From positions 1-64,000 of the forward strand of contig NZ_QULN01000012.1 of NCBI RefSeq assembly GCF_003481705.1: a stretch of 64,000 nucleotides of DNA. Reading direction: 5' to 3'. This document shows positions 37,801 to 45,113 of the stretch, in pieces. Position 1 is the first letter of the stretch. Each line of letters opens with the position of its first letter. This DNA is from Butyricicoccus sp. OM04-18BH (GTDB lineage: Bacteria; Bacillota; Clostridia; Oscillospirales; Butyricicoccaceae). A program made the translations under genes and the position numbers. The notes under the pieces are model-generated. The model worked only from the letters and a program-made list of their open reading frames with translations, did not search any database and had not been told where the DNA came from.

Positions 37801-38860
37801 ATTCAAGCCGGACGGCGCGACCAGCTTCCGTGGTACGCAGATGGTGGAGATTTACTGCGCAACACCCGGTGCGTCCATTTATTACACAACGGATGGCACA
37901 ACGCCGACCAGCACCGGCACGATTTACAGCGGTGCGATCAGCCTGACCTCTACCACCACGATCAAGGCGATTGCGGTCAAGGCAGACATGAATGGCAGTG
38001 CCGTTGCCGAAGCAACCTTTACCAGACGTTCGTCCTCCGGCGGCGGCGGTGGCGGTGGAGGAGGCGGCGGAAGCGTCTCCGCACCTGGCTATTCGGTATC
38101 TGTAGATGATGTAAAGCACGGCACCGTGACCGTTTCTCCCGAGTCCGCGTCCAAGGGCGACACTGTGACCATCACGGCAACCCCCGACAAGGGCTACACC
38201 CTCGAAAGCCTGACCGTGCTGGACAAGGACGGCAAGGCGCTCGCGCTGACCGACAAGGGCGGCGGCAGGTACACCTTCGTCATGCCGGCGGGCAAGATCA
38301 CGGTGAAGGCGGTCTTTATGGACGACAACACCATGCTCAACTTCTTCACCGATGTGCACGCGGAGGATTACTACTATGACGCAGTGCTGTGGGCGGCGCA
38401 GGAGGGCGTGACCGGCGGCACGAGCGATACGCTGTTTGCCCCGAACGCCGGCTGCACCCGCGCGCAGGCTGTGACCTTCCTGTGGCGTGCGGCAGGCTCG
38501 CCCGAGCCGAAAACGCTGAGCAGCTTTGCCGATGTCCCGGCGGACGCTTATTACGCGAAGGCAGTCGCGTGGGCGGTCGAAAACGGCGTCGCGAAGGGCG
38601 TGAGCGAGACCGCATTCGCTCCAGACACCAGCTGCACCCGTGCGCAGATCGTCACCTTCCTGTGGCGCGCGCAGCAGTCCCCGGCATCCGGCGGCGAAAA
38701 CCCGTTCGCTGACGTTCCCGCGGCTGCGTACTACTATAATGCAGTGCTCTGGGCGGTCGAAAACGATGTTGCGAAAGGCGTGAGCGAGACCGCGTTCGCC
38801 CCGGACGATAACTGCACGAGAGCGCAGATCGTGACCCTGATTTACAGATGTAAGAAGTAA
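34871..38860 (+). CDS. Giant SLH surface protein with beta-helix-like repeats and chitobiase-C-like domain
   Basis: 1329 aa. A signal peptide (about 1-32) is followed by an acidic low-complexity stretch (40-110). Repeated units of the form FNMYGGKITGN / FNMYGGEISGN (about 215-720) suggest a right-handed beta-helix. Ig-like segments come next, then a chitobiase/FN3-associated domain (about 975-1045, YYTTDGTTPT), a poly-Gly linker (1058-1070), a bacterial repeat domain (GHG-type TATPDKGYTL) and three SLH domains (about 1158-1329). Duplicated HPICG-x-G-x2-C motifs near 113 and 418 mark two paired modules. A surface adhesin role is inferred. Fast-evolving repeats make length variation likely. Confidence 0.85.
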   Translation: MSKKRTIRRRGLSAGLSVLLCLSMLPMGALAEEPDGSEDAARNTIVEKADTENIENTTDNDAVVENAIVEDTAAENDTVVSSDDADVNALDSDADAVDVQAAVAEHAHPICGSGDACTDPNHASHEVITDWLPISSESELSKTTANGHYYLTADVVIDEYWMCHNSIVLCLNGHTITFLEAKDSTTNGGVTITSDTTFTLCDCSKKQTGKITGSTRSGVNVSGSKAIFNMYGGKITGNSHKGTNTDSNAYGGGVRVRRECTFNMYGGEISGNQSISSWYSYGGGVCVEDKGSIFNMYGGKITENTAKNGSDVALYRYGRMCLSGAPILGDIYLVHLDIDGIDVGEGGLAENTTYQINFAGMESPDTVFHCIGTMSKEDAGHFPAPSGAKYDHGNPWSAWYNGEQLFFVRESAKHQGGIHPICGDGADCTAPDHTENHENIAWTPVEYIHTETHGDEEWIEPGNYYLTKDTILANSAYSRKIVVTGDVKICLNGHTLKYRPRTTGLSGLRRIYLEEGASFSICDCSKGQTGRIVQISDGGKTYSSLFQCLRNSTLNLFGGEISGGGSSKVPDNTAYPGAVKLYGGTFNMYGGKITNCTANAQSVIDVDSSSASGLYYGETSVPGVFNMYGGEISGNQMTPYTGQHNTAAIDATGNKVNIYGGKICNNTAVGNGNVAHGVDVIWSDLTISGGEITGNSGYGVWMTNKTPATALSGGKITGNAKGNFCFAFQRTSGYVSSTAVLDKNMAPDTNIGITISPLETDKASYTLSEACDTDNSRFFHSDMAGYAVIYDEESKTLQLQKGTALTGTLEINGAAKFGQELAATLTGTNNTGTLTYKWYRSGEDVPIATDTDKYTLTADDIGQTITAMVKSSKELGSMTAVTKVVEKADGPAAPAAFTLGFALNDDQKTFTATIPEVKNAEYSFDGKQYSAVNTKTDCAPNTEYTGYVRIPETDTQKASAVTSSTQTAPKLTVAAPVFKPDGATSFRGTQMVEIYCATPGASIYYTTDGTTPTSTGTIYSGAISLTSTTTIKAIAVKADMNGSAVAEATFTRRSSSGGGGGGGGGGGSVSAPGYSVSVDDVKHGTVTVSPESASKGDTVTITATPDKGYTLESLTVLDKDGKALALTDKGGGRYTFVMPAGKITVKAVFMDDNTMLNFFTDVHAEDYYYDAVLWAAQEGVTGGTSDTLFAPNAGCTRAQAVTFLWRAAGSPEPKTLSSFADVPADAYYAKAVAWAVENGVAKGVSETAFAPDTSCTRAQIVTFLWRAQQSPASGGENPFADVPAAAYYYNAVLWAVENDVAKGVSETAFAPDDNCTRAQIVTLIYRCKK

Positions 38861-38897
38861 ACTAAGCAGAAAACAACCAGAAATGCGCAGAAAATGC

Positions 38898-38970
38898 AAA
38901 GGAGCGGCGAAAGCCGCTCCTTTTTCCGACAGACGAAAACGAGACCGCTTAAAAGCGGTCTCGTCTTTTA
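38898..38970. terminator. Back-to-back terminators between convergent genes
   Basis: AAAGGAGCGGC-GAAA-GCCGCTCC followed by TTTTT (38898-38925) ends the SLH operon. GAGACCGCTT/AAGCGGTCTC (38941-38962) with flanking T and A runs serves the permease operon from the other strand. Confidence 0.85.
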
Positions 38971-38996
38971 TTCCTGTGAAGTTTCGCGACAGTCTT

Positions 38997-40268
38997 TTAT
39001 CCCAGTACGCGGAACACGCCGAACACGAGGGTGCTGACGGCCAGCATGGCGAAGCCGTTGATGGCCTCGTAGCCGAGCAGCTTGAGTCGCTCGCTGATGC
39101 CCATGTTGACGCCGCCTGCGCTGACGTGGAAGAACGAGCCGTGCGGCAGACCGTCAAAGACGAATACGCTCGCGTTGGTCATGGCTGCGGCAGCCAGCGG
39201 CGCGATGCCGCTCGCGACTACGGTCGGCCCGAAGATCTGGCTTGCGAGGGTCGTGCCTGCGGTAGCGGACGCGGTCGCCGCGCCCATCATCATGCCGGCG
39301 ATCGGCGCGAGCATGAAGGCGGGCAGGCCGAGCGTTTCAATGCCGGAGATGATAACGTCCTTGAGCGAGGAGTTGGAGATGATGCCCGCGAGCGCGCCCG
39401 TGCCGATCAGCAGCATGGCCACGCCGCTCATCTTCGCGAGACCGGCGGTGAAATAGTGACCCATTTCCCTGGTCTTGCCCATCGCGATGGTGCCGACGAT
39501 GCCGCCGACCGGGAGCGCAATCAGGGGGTCGATGGTGATGCCGGCGATCGGGCGCAGGACCAGGATGGCGATGGTGACGAACGGACCGGCGAGCGCCGCC
39601 CACAGGGGAGGCAGATCCTTGCTGTCGATCGTGTTGACGTCGCTGTCCGCGATCTCGGTGCCGCGCATGCGCAGATGGTAGGCGAGGAGCGAGGTGACGA
39701 TCAGAGCCACGACGGCCGGGATGATGCCGACCGCGATGATCGAGGTCAGCGGCACGCCGAAGCCCTCAGCCGCCGCGATGTCGTTCGGGTTCGGGCTCAT
39801 GACGTTGCCCGCGCGGACCGCGCCGAGCTGCGCCATCAGAACGCCCATCTTGTGATAGCCTGCACGCTTCGCCATCTGAAGGGCGATCGGTGCGACCGTG
39901 ATGCACGCGACGTCACCGAACACGCCGACGGCGGTCAGGACCCACGTCGCGAGCGTGATCGCGATCAGGCAGCGCTTCGCGCCCAGCTTGTTCATGATCG
40001 CCTCCGCGATGCGCTCGGCCGCGCCGCTCTCGATCAGCGCACCGGCGAGGATGCCGGCGGTCACGATGCGGATGATGGCGGAGACGATGCCCTGCGTGCC
40101 CGAGATGATATAGTTTACGGTTCCGGTCAGACCGGCGCCGCCGATGAGGCCGCCGGCGACCGCGCCGATCAGCATGGCATAGGTCGGCTGGACCTTTTTC
40201 AGAATGAGTACGATGGCCACGACGAGCGCGGCCAGAGCGCCCAGAACGGATACGGTTACTCCATCCAT
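38997..40268 (-). CDS. GntP-family sugar-acid permease
   Basis: 423 aa, about 12 predicted membrane helices, with GntP family features. They include the N-terminal repeated glycine-rich helices and the segment GAVRAGNVMSPNPNDIAAAEGF, which resembles the substrate-binding loop region. It is located 24 bp after the dehydratase gene in the same operon and likely imports the aldonic or hexuronic acid used by it. Gluconate itself is one candidate; the substrate cannot be fixed from sequence. Confidence 0.88.
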   Translation of the reverse strand: MDGVTVSVLGALAALVVAIVLILKKVQPTYAMLIGAVAGGLIGGAGLTGTVNYIISGTQGIVSAIIRIVTAGILAGALIESGAAERIAEAIMNKLGAKRCLIAITLATWVLTAVGVFGDVACITVAPIALQMAKRAGYHKMGVLMAQLGAVRAGNVMSPNPNDIAAAEGFGVPLTSIIAVGIIPAVVALIVTSLLAYHLRMRGTEIADSDVNTIDSKDLPPLWAALAGPFVTIAILVLRPIAGITIDPLIALPVGGIVGTIAMGKTREMGHYFTAGLAKMSGVAMLLIGTGALAGIISNSSLKDVIISGIETLGLPAFMLAPIAGMMMGAATASATAGTTLASQIFGPTVVASGIAPLAAAAMTNASVFVFDGLPHGSFFHVSAGGVNMGISERLKLLGYEAINGFAMLAVSTLVFGVFRVLG

Positions 40269-40292
40269 AGTGAAATTCCCCTTTCCGTCGGC

Positions 40293-41975
40293 TTACAGGT
40301 GATCGAACTTCATGACGCCGCCCTCGGAGCCGGAGGCCGCGAGCTTGCAGTACAGGCCGAGCCAGCCCTTCTTGAACTTGGGCTCGGGGCGCTTCCACTG
40401 CTTGAGACGCGCCTCGATCTCCTCGTCGGGCACGAGCAGGTTGAGCTGCTTGTTATCGACGTCGATCTCGATGGTGTCGCCGTCATGGACGATGGCGATC
40501 GGGCCGCCCTCTGCCGCCTCCGGGGAGATATGGCCGACGAAGCAGCCGTTGTTCGTGCCGGAGAAGCGGCCGTCGGTGATGAGCGCGGTGGTCTTGGCGA
40601 GGCCGCGGCCGTACAGGTACTTCATGGCCTTGAACATCTCGCGCATGCCGGGGCCGCCCTTCGGGCCTTCGTAGCGGATGACGACGACGTGGCCGTCATG
40701 GATCTTGCCGGCGAGGATAGCCTCCTCTGCGGCCTCCTCGGAGTCGAAGCAGATGGCCTCGCCCTTGAAGTGATGCAGGCTCTTGTCGAACGCGCCGGGC
40801 TTGGTGATGCCGGTGTCGGGCGCGAGGTTGCCGCGCAGGACAGCGACGCCGCCGGTGTAGCCGAACGGGTCATCGAGCGTGTGGTTGACCAGACCGGTCG
40901 CCGGGTACAGGTACTTGTGGCTGTCGATATTCTCCGCGAGGGTGTGCGCGGTGACGGTCATGACGTCGGTCTCGAGCATGGAGCGCAGGTTCTCCATCAG
41001 ACGCGGCACGCCGCCGTCCTTGTAGAAGTCTACGATGCTGTACTTGCAGGACGGGTTCATGCGCGCCAGCTGCGGCGTGGTGTCGGACAGGCTGTCGAAC
41101 TCGTCGAGCACCTTGATGCCGAGCTCAGCCTCGTAGGCGATGGCGGTCAGGTGCATGACGGCGTTGGTCGAGCCGCTCATGGCCAGACATGCCTTGATGG
41201 CGTTGCGGATGGAGCCGTCGGTGATGATCTGGCGGGCGGTGATGTTCTTCTCGACCAGCTCCATGATCTTGACGCCGGTTTCCTCTGCCTTCATCATGCG
41301 GACGGCGGAGGTCGCCGGGGCGGTGCCGCCGTCCGGCAGGGTCATGCCGAGCGCTTCCGCGAGGGCGCACATGGTGTTCGCGGTGCCAAGGTAGGAGCAC
41401 GAGCCGCAGCCCGGGCAGGCGGTATCCTCCAGAGCCACATACTCCGCCTCCGTGATCTTTCCGGCGGAAAGCATACCATAAGCCTCGGTGGCAGAGGTCT
41501 GGTCGGCCTGACGGCCGTCGAACTCAACGCCGCCCTCCATCGGGCCGCCCGGCAGGAAGATGCACGGGATGTCCAGACGGGCCGCCGCCATCAGCATGCC
41601 CGGAACGATCTTGTCGCACGAGCCGAGCAGGACGAGGCCGTCGAACAGGTTGATCTGCGCCATGGACTCGATGGAATTGGCGATCAGCTCGCGCGAGGGC
41701 ATGATGAAGTGCATGCCGTCGTGGCCCTGACCCATGCCGTCGCAGCCGCCGATGACGCCGAACTCGATGGGCGTGCCGCCTGCGCGGTAGATGCCGTCCT
41801 TGACGCGCTGCGCGACCTGACGCAGGTTGTAGTGGCCGGGCACGCACTCGCTCCAGGCGTTCGCGATGCCGATGAGCGGACGCTTGAGATCCTCGGTGGT
41901 AAAGCCCATGGATTTGTAGGTTGCACGGTAATACTGGTTGCCCAGGCCCTTCAGAATATGTTCGCTGCGTAACAT
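40293..41975 (-). CDS. IlvD/Edd-family dehydratase
   Basis: 560 aa of the dihydroxy-acid/sugar-acid dehydratase family. Iron-sulfur ligand motifs are GSCDKIVPGM and CPGCGSCSYLGTANTM, and the family C-terminal DGRFSGTNNG is present. The start at 41975 is set by AGGAGG 8 bp upstream. It is co-transcribed with a GntP permease and preceded by a FadR-type GntR regulator. That favours a sugar-acid dehydratase making a 2-keto-3-deoxy acid over branched-chain amino acid synthesis. No ilv genes are near. Annotation as ilvD would be misleading without a tree. Confidence 0.85.
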   Translation of the reverse strand: MLRSEHILKGLGNQYYRATYKSMGFTTEDLKRPLIGIANAWSECVPGHYNLRQVAQRVKDGIYRAGGTPIEFGVIGGCDGMGQGHDGMHFIMPSRELIANSIESMAQINLFDGLVLLGSCDKIVPGMLMAAARLDIPCIFLPGGPMEGGVEFDGRQADQTSATEAYGMLSAGKITEAEYVALEDTACPGCGSCSYLGTANTMCALAEALGMTLPDGGTAPATSAVRMMKAEETGVKIMELVEKNITARQIITDGSIRNAIKACLAMSGSTNAVMHLTAIAYEAELGIKVLDEFDSLSDTTPQLARMNPSCKYSIVDFYKDGGVPRLMENLRSMLETDVMTVTAHTLAENIDSHKYLYPATGLVNHTLDDPFGYTGGVAVLRGNLAPDTGITKPGAFDKSLHHFKGEAICFDSEEAAEEAILAGKIHDGHVVVIRYEGPKGGPGMREMFKAMKYLYGRGLAKTTALITDGRFSGTNNGCFVGHISPEAAEGGPIAIVHDGDTIEIDVDNKQLNLLVPDEEIEARLKQWKRPEPKFKKGWLGLYCKLAASGSEGGVMKFDHL

Positions 41976-42069
41976 AACGCATTCCTCCTGTAATATCTTT
42001 TCACCCGAAAATTTTCTATGCTGACCCCCGGAAACGCCGGCTGTTCCGGAGCAGGTCTCTATACTCAGC

Positions 42070-42098
42070 ATTATAATTTTTGAAAAGATGTGTTTCAA
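42070..42098 (-). promoter_or_regulatory. Promoter of dehydratase-permease operon
   Basis: Minus strand TTGAAA (42093-42098), 17 bp, TATAAT (42070-42075). An AT-rich upstream region includes GGACAACTTG, a possible GntR half-site. Confidence 0.7.
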
Positions 42099-42252
42099 GT
42101 TGTCCAAAATGCTTTCTACTTTTGCAATAAAATTTTTTTATAAAATCGTGCAAAACCATCAAATCGCGTAAACTGTTTGCGCATTTTTGCGGGAAATGCG
42201 CGGGAAATAAGAAAAAGCGAGAAAAAAACATCGGACAACTTCAGGCTGCGCG

Positions 42253-42283
42253 CAAAAAAAGCGCCTGCATTGCAGGCGCTTGA
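42253..42283 (-). terminator. Terminator after gntR-type gene
   Basis: GCGCCTGCA/TGCAGGCGC (42261-42269, 42271-42279) with seven T on the minus strand. Confidence 0.8.
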
Positions 42284-42366
42284 GAGACTGTCGAAAAAGT
42301 CTGTATTCACGATGCTGACGCTGCCGCGCGGCAGCGCGCATTCAAAAGCGTTTGCTGCGCAAACGC

Positions 42367-42399
42367 AAAAAAACCGAGGACATGCGCCTCGGTTTTTTT
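42367..42399. terminator. Bidirectional terminator
   Basis: AAAAAAACCGAGG (42367-42379) with CCTCGGTTTTTTT (42387-42399). Both strands have T runs. Between here and 42500 a third hairpin (CGAAACTGTAGTTTCG) sits next to the regulator stop. Confidence 0.85.
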
Positions 42400-42499
42400 A
42401 CTCCCAGAGGGAGAAAGTTTCCGAATGGGAACTTTCGGACGTCCGTGTTTTGCGAAGTCAAAACACACTTGTCGGCGAAACTGTAGTTTCGCGACAGTT

Positions 42500-43198
42500 T
42501 TATCGCGCCGTTTTCGTCTGGCGGATGAAGATGCGGTTCGTGTCGAGATGCACGGACATGGCGCTGCGGGCGGCCTGCGGGTCGCGGTCACGCACGGCGT
42601 CCAGTATCTCCTTGTGCGTGTCGATGGTCATGGTGAGCAGCTCCTTGCGCGTGATGTTGGCGATCGAGATCACGGCCGCGTCGATGATCGGCATCAGCGG
42701 CTCGACGACCATGTTGTGCGAGCATTTCGCGAGGTACCAGTGAAAGCGCATATCCTCGATGAGGTAGTCTTCTCCGGCCTCGATCTTTTCGCGTACCGCG
42801 TCGCAGTATTCGGCCAGCTGCTCGACCTCCTCGTCCGTGCGGTTCTGCGCCGCAAGCGCCGCGATCGTCGGCTCGAGCATGAGCCGCACGTCGGTCAGAT
42901 CGAGCGCGAGCTGCAGCTTGTCCTCGACCGCGTCCAGACCCAGCGGATTGGCGTGGAGCGGGAACAGGGACGCGACGTAGGTGCCCGAGCCGTGTTTGAC
43001 GCGCAGAACGCCGCGCGAGACGAGCAGCTTGACCGCCTCGCGGACGGTGCCCCGGCTGACCTCGAAATGCGCCGCCAGCTCATGCTCGTTCGGCAGCTTC
43101 GCCCCGACCTTCAGATGGTTGTCCAGAATGTACGCAAACAAACGCTCCTCGACCCGTTCGGTCAGCGCCTGACTTTTGATGTTCGACAGCTCCGACAT
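42500..43198 (-). CDS. GntR-family regulator, FadR subgroup
   Basis: 232 aa. An N-terminal winged helix (about 12-75, with GAKLPNEHELAAHFEVSRGTVREAVKLL) is followed by an all-helical FCD effector domain with the metal-ligand pattern D-x3-H and two further His. It lies upstream of the dehydratase/permease genes on the same strand, separated by terminators. It probably represses them and is relieved by a sugar acid. It has its own promoter. Confidence 0.9.
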   Translation of the reverse strand: MSELSNIKSQALTERVEERLFAYILDNHLKVGAKLPNEHELAAHFEVSRGTVREAVKLLVSRGVLRVKHGSGTYVASLFPLHANPLGLDAVEDKLQLALDLTDVRLMLEPTIAALAAQNRTDEEVEQLAEYCDAVREKIEAGEDYLIEDMRFHWYLAKCSHNMVVEPLMPIIDAAVISIANITRKELLTMTIDTHKEILDAVRDRDPQAARSAMSVHLDTNRIFIRQTKTAR

Positions 43199-43250
43199 AC
43201 CGAAATCTCCCTTTCCTTTTTCTGTCTGTGCGGTATTTTTCTGAGATAAG

Positions 43251-43278
43251 AATATACTGCATTTTCTCCGGCTGTCAA
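43251..43278 (-). promoter_or_regulatory. Promoter of GntR-family regulator
   Basis: Minus strand TTGACA (43273-43278), 16 bp, TATATT (43251-43256). Octamer array G lies 22 bp upstream of the -35. Confidence 0.65.
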
Positions 43279-43300
43279 TCTTTTTTTCGCCGGGCGACGC

Positions 43301-43340
43301 AAAGCTGTAACGTTATAACGTTAAAACGTTGCAACTTTAC
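43301..43340. repeat. Octamer-period array G
   Basis: Four to five exact 8-bp units (AACGTTAT, AACGTTAA, AACGTTGC, AACTTTAC). This is the clearest example of the period. Confidence 0.8.
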
Positions 43341-43410
43341 TTCGCATATCGGTTCGCAGAACGCGAAAATCCCGGCGGAAAACGTCCTGTTCCGCCGGGA
43401 TAGATTGCAT

Positions 43411-43452
43411 GAAACGTTATAACTTTGAAACGCTGTGACTTTATAACTTTAC
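43411..43452. repeat. Octamer-period array H
   Basis: Five units (ATAACTTT, GAAACGCT, GTGACTTT, ATAACTTT types) downstream of the sugar kinase gene. Only 70 bp separate it from array G. Confidence 0.7.
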
Positions 43453-43510
43453 CTATTTCCCGGTACGCCGGTTTTTTCTTTCCGGCACCTTGACGCCGCG
43501 CGGACGGCGC

Positions 43511-44446
43511 TCACGGCCGCAGACGAGAAAAGCGCACCTTCGGGAGCAGCGCCTCGACGGCCTCGCGTTCGGCGGCCTGCGTGCCGCTGCACATGACGTT
43601 CGCCGCGCCGGCGGCGGTCGAGAGGCGGACGGCCTCCTCCTCGCTCAGTCCCTGCGCCTCGGCATACGCGAGCGCCGCGACCACGCTGTCGCCTGCGCCG
43701 ACCGTACTGCCGACCGGGACCTTGAGGCCCTCGGCGTAGATCGTGCTGCCCTTTCGCAGATAGAGCGCGCCGCGGCCGCCGAGCGAGATCACGACCCGTT
43801 CGATGCCGCGCTCGAGCAGCCTTCTGCCCTCGGCGGTCAGTTCCTCGAGGGTCTCGAGCTTTTTCCCCGCCAGACGCGACAGCTCGTCGTCGTTCGGCTT
43901 GATGAGGTAGGGCGCGGCCTTCAGGCCTTCCGCAAGCAGCGCGCCGTCCGCGTCGAGAAAGACCCGTGCGCCCGCCTTTTTGCACGCGGCCGTCCATGTT
44001 CGGTAGGTGTCCTGCGGCGCACCCTTCGGCAGGCTCCCGGCGAGGACGACGATGTCGCCCGGCCGGAGCTCCGCCAACAGCTCGTGCAGCAGCGCATCTA
44101 AATCTGCGTCCGTGACGGTCAGGCCCGGCTCGTTGATGTCGGTGTTCGTGTGCCCTTCGCGGTCGATGATCTTGAGGTTGGTGCGGGTCTGCCCCTCGAC
44201 GAAGCGGAATCGCGTCGCGAAGGGCTCGCCCTCGAGCAGCTTTTCGAGCATTTTTCCGCTCCCGCCGCCGAGGATGCCGGCCGCACAGCTCTCTCCGCCG
44301 AGCTTCGCGATCACCTTGCTCACGTTGATGCCCTTGCCGCCGGGATCGGTGCGCATTTCCGTGATGCGGTTGACGGTGTCGAGCGCCATGCCGGGGATCT
44401 CTACCGTTTTATCCAGTGCGGGATTGAGTGTTACCGTGTAGATCAT
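43511..44446 (-). CDS. fruK: PfkB-family sugar-phosphate kinase, probable 1-phosphofructokinase
   Basis: 311 aa. It starts MIYTVTLNPALDKT, with PGGKG and the C-terminal PfkB signature GAGDSVVAAL (catalytic Asp), and AGSLPKG in the middle. This pattern fits 1-phosphofructokinase or tagatose-6-phosphate kinase (FruK/LacC group). No fruA PTS gene is adjacent in the window, so the substrate assignment is tentative. The gene is 67 bp downstream of ogt on the same strand. Confidence 0.8.
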   Translation of the reverse strand: MIYTVTLNPALDKTVEIPGMALDTVNRITEMRTDPGGKGINVSKVIAKLGGESCAAGILGGGSGKMLEKLLEGEPFATRFRFVEGQTRTNLKIIDREGHTNTDINEPGLTVTDADLDALLHELLAELRPGDIVVLAGSLPKGAPQDTYRTWTAACKKAGARVFLDADGALLAEGLKAAPYLIKPNDDELSRLAGKKLETLEELTAEGRRLLERGIERVVISLGGRGALYLRKGSTIYAEGLKVPVGSTVGAGDSVVAALAYAEAQGLSEEEAVRLSTAAGAANVMCSGTQAAEREAVEALLPKVRFSRLRP

Positions 44447-44513
44447 GAAATGACCCCTTTCAGACGTTTGCAGCCAAGGCTGCGATCCGGACAGCCGCCG
44501 CGGCTTCCGCAGG

Positions 44514-44975
44514 TCATGCTCTGCCCGCCTGCTCGAGCCGCAGCAGCGCCTTTTTCATCTCCGTGCCGCCGGCGTAGCCGCCCAGCGAGCCGTCCGCGCA
44601 GATGACGCGGTGACAGGGGATGACGATGAGGATGGGGTTCGCGTGATTTGCCATGCCCACCGCGCGGCAGGCGTTCGGCTGACCGATGGCCTCGGCGAGC
44701 TGTTTATAGCTGCGCGTTTCGCCGTAGGGAATTTCACGCAGCGCCGCCCAGACCCTTTGCTGAAAGGGCGTGCCGTGCAGGCGGCAGGGGAAATCGAACG
44801 TCCGGCGCGTCCCGGCAAAATACTCGTCCAGCTGACGGAATACGAGTGCGGTCAGCTCGTTCGGCGCTTCCTCGCAGGCGCCGGACGGGGCGAGCTGCAG
44901 GGCCGTGACCGCGCCGTCCTCCCAGTCCAGCTGCATTTTCCCAAACGGCGAATGATAAACAGCGGTTCCCTTCAT
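44514..44975 (-). CDS. ogt: Methylated-DNA--protein-cysteine methyltransferase
   Basis: 153 aa. It has the catalytic PCHRV motif with the acceptor Cys, preceded by NPILIVI and followed by GSLGGYAGG. The DNA-binding helix contains RAVGMANHANP. It transfers alkyl groups from O6-alkylguanine to itself, a suicide repair reaction. Length is normal for the Ogt class without an Ada domain. Confidence 0.95.
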   Translation of the reverse strand: MKGTAVYHSPFGKMQLDWEDGAVTALQLAPSGACEEAPNELTALVFRQLDEYFAGTRRTFDFPCRLHGTPFQQRVWAALREIPYGETRSYKQLAEAIGQPNACRAVGMANHANPILIVIPCHRVICADGSLGGYAGGTEMKKALLRLEQAGRA

Positions 44976-45041
44976 GTGCGTTTTCCTCCTATAAGACAGG
45001 TTTTTTAGTGAAATCTTGGCGTTTTCGCAATGAATGCGAGA

Positions 45042-45099
45042 GTAAAAGTTATAACGTTATGTAGTTTTAGTGTTATGCAGTTTTGACGTTATAACGTTT
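45042..45099. repeat. Octamer-period array I
   Basis: Seven consecutive 8-bp units, all ending in GTT (for example ATAACGTT, ATGTAGTT, TTAGTGTT, TTGACGTT), just after the hybrid-kinase stop codon. Confidence 0.8.
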
Positions 45100-45113
45100 T
45101 CGGGAAGGCTCTC

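Noticed and set aside
40293..42107. Longer start for the dehydratase at 42107
   Set aside because: The extra N-terminus would begin upstream of the mapped promoter elements (-10 at 42070-42075), and AGGAGG clearly serves the ATG at 41975.
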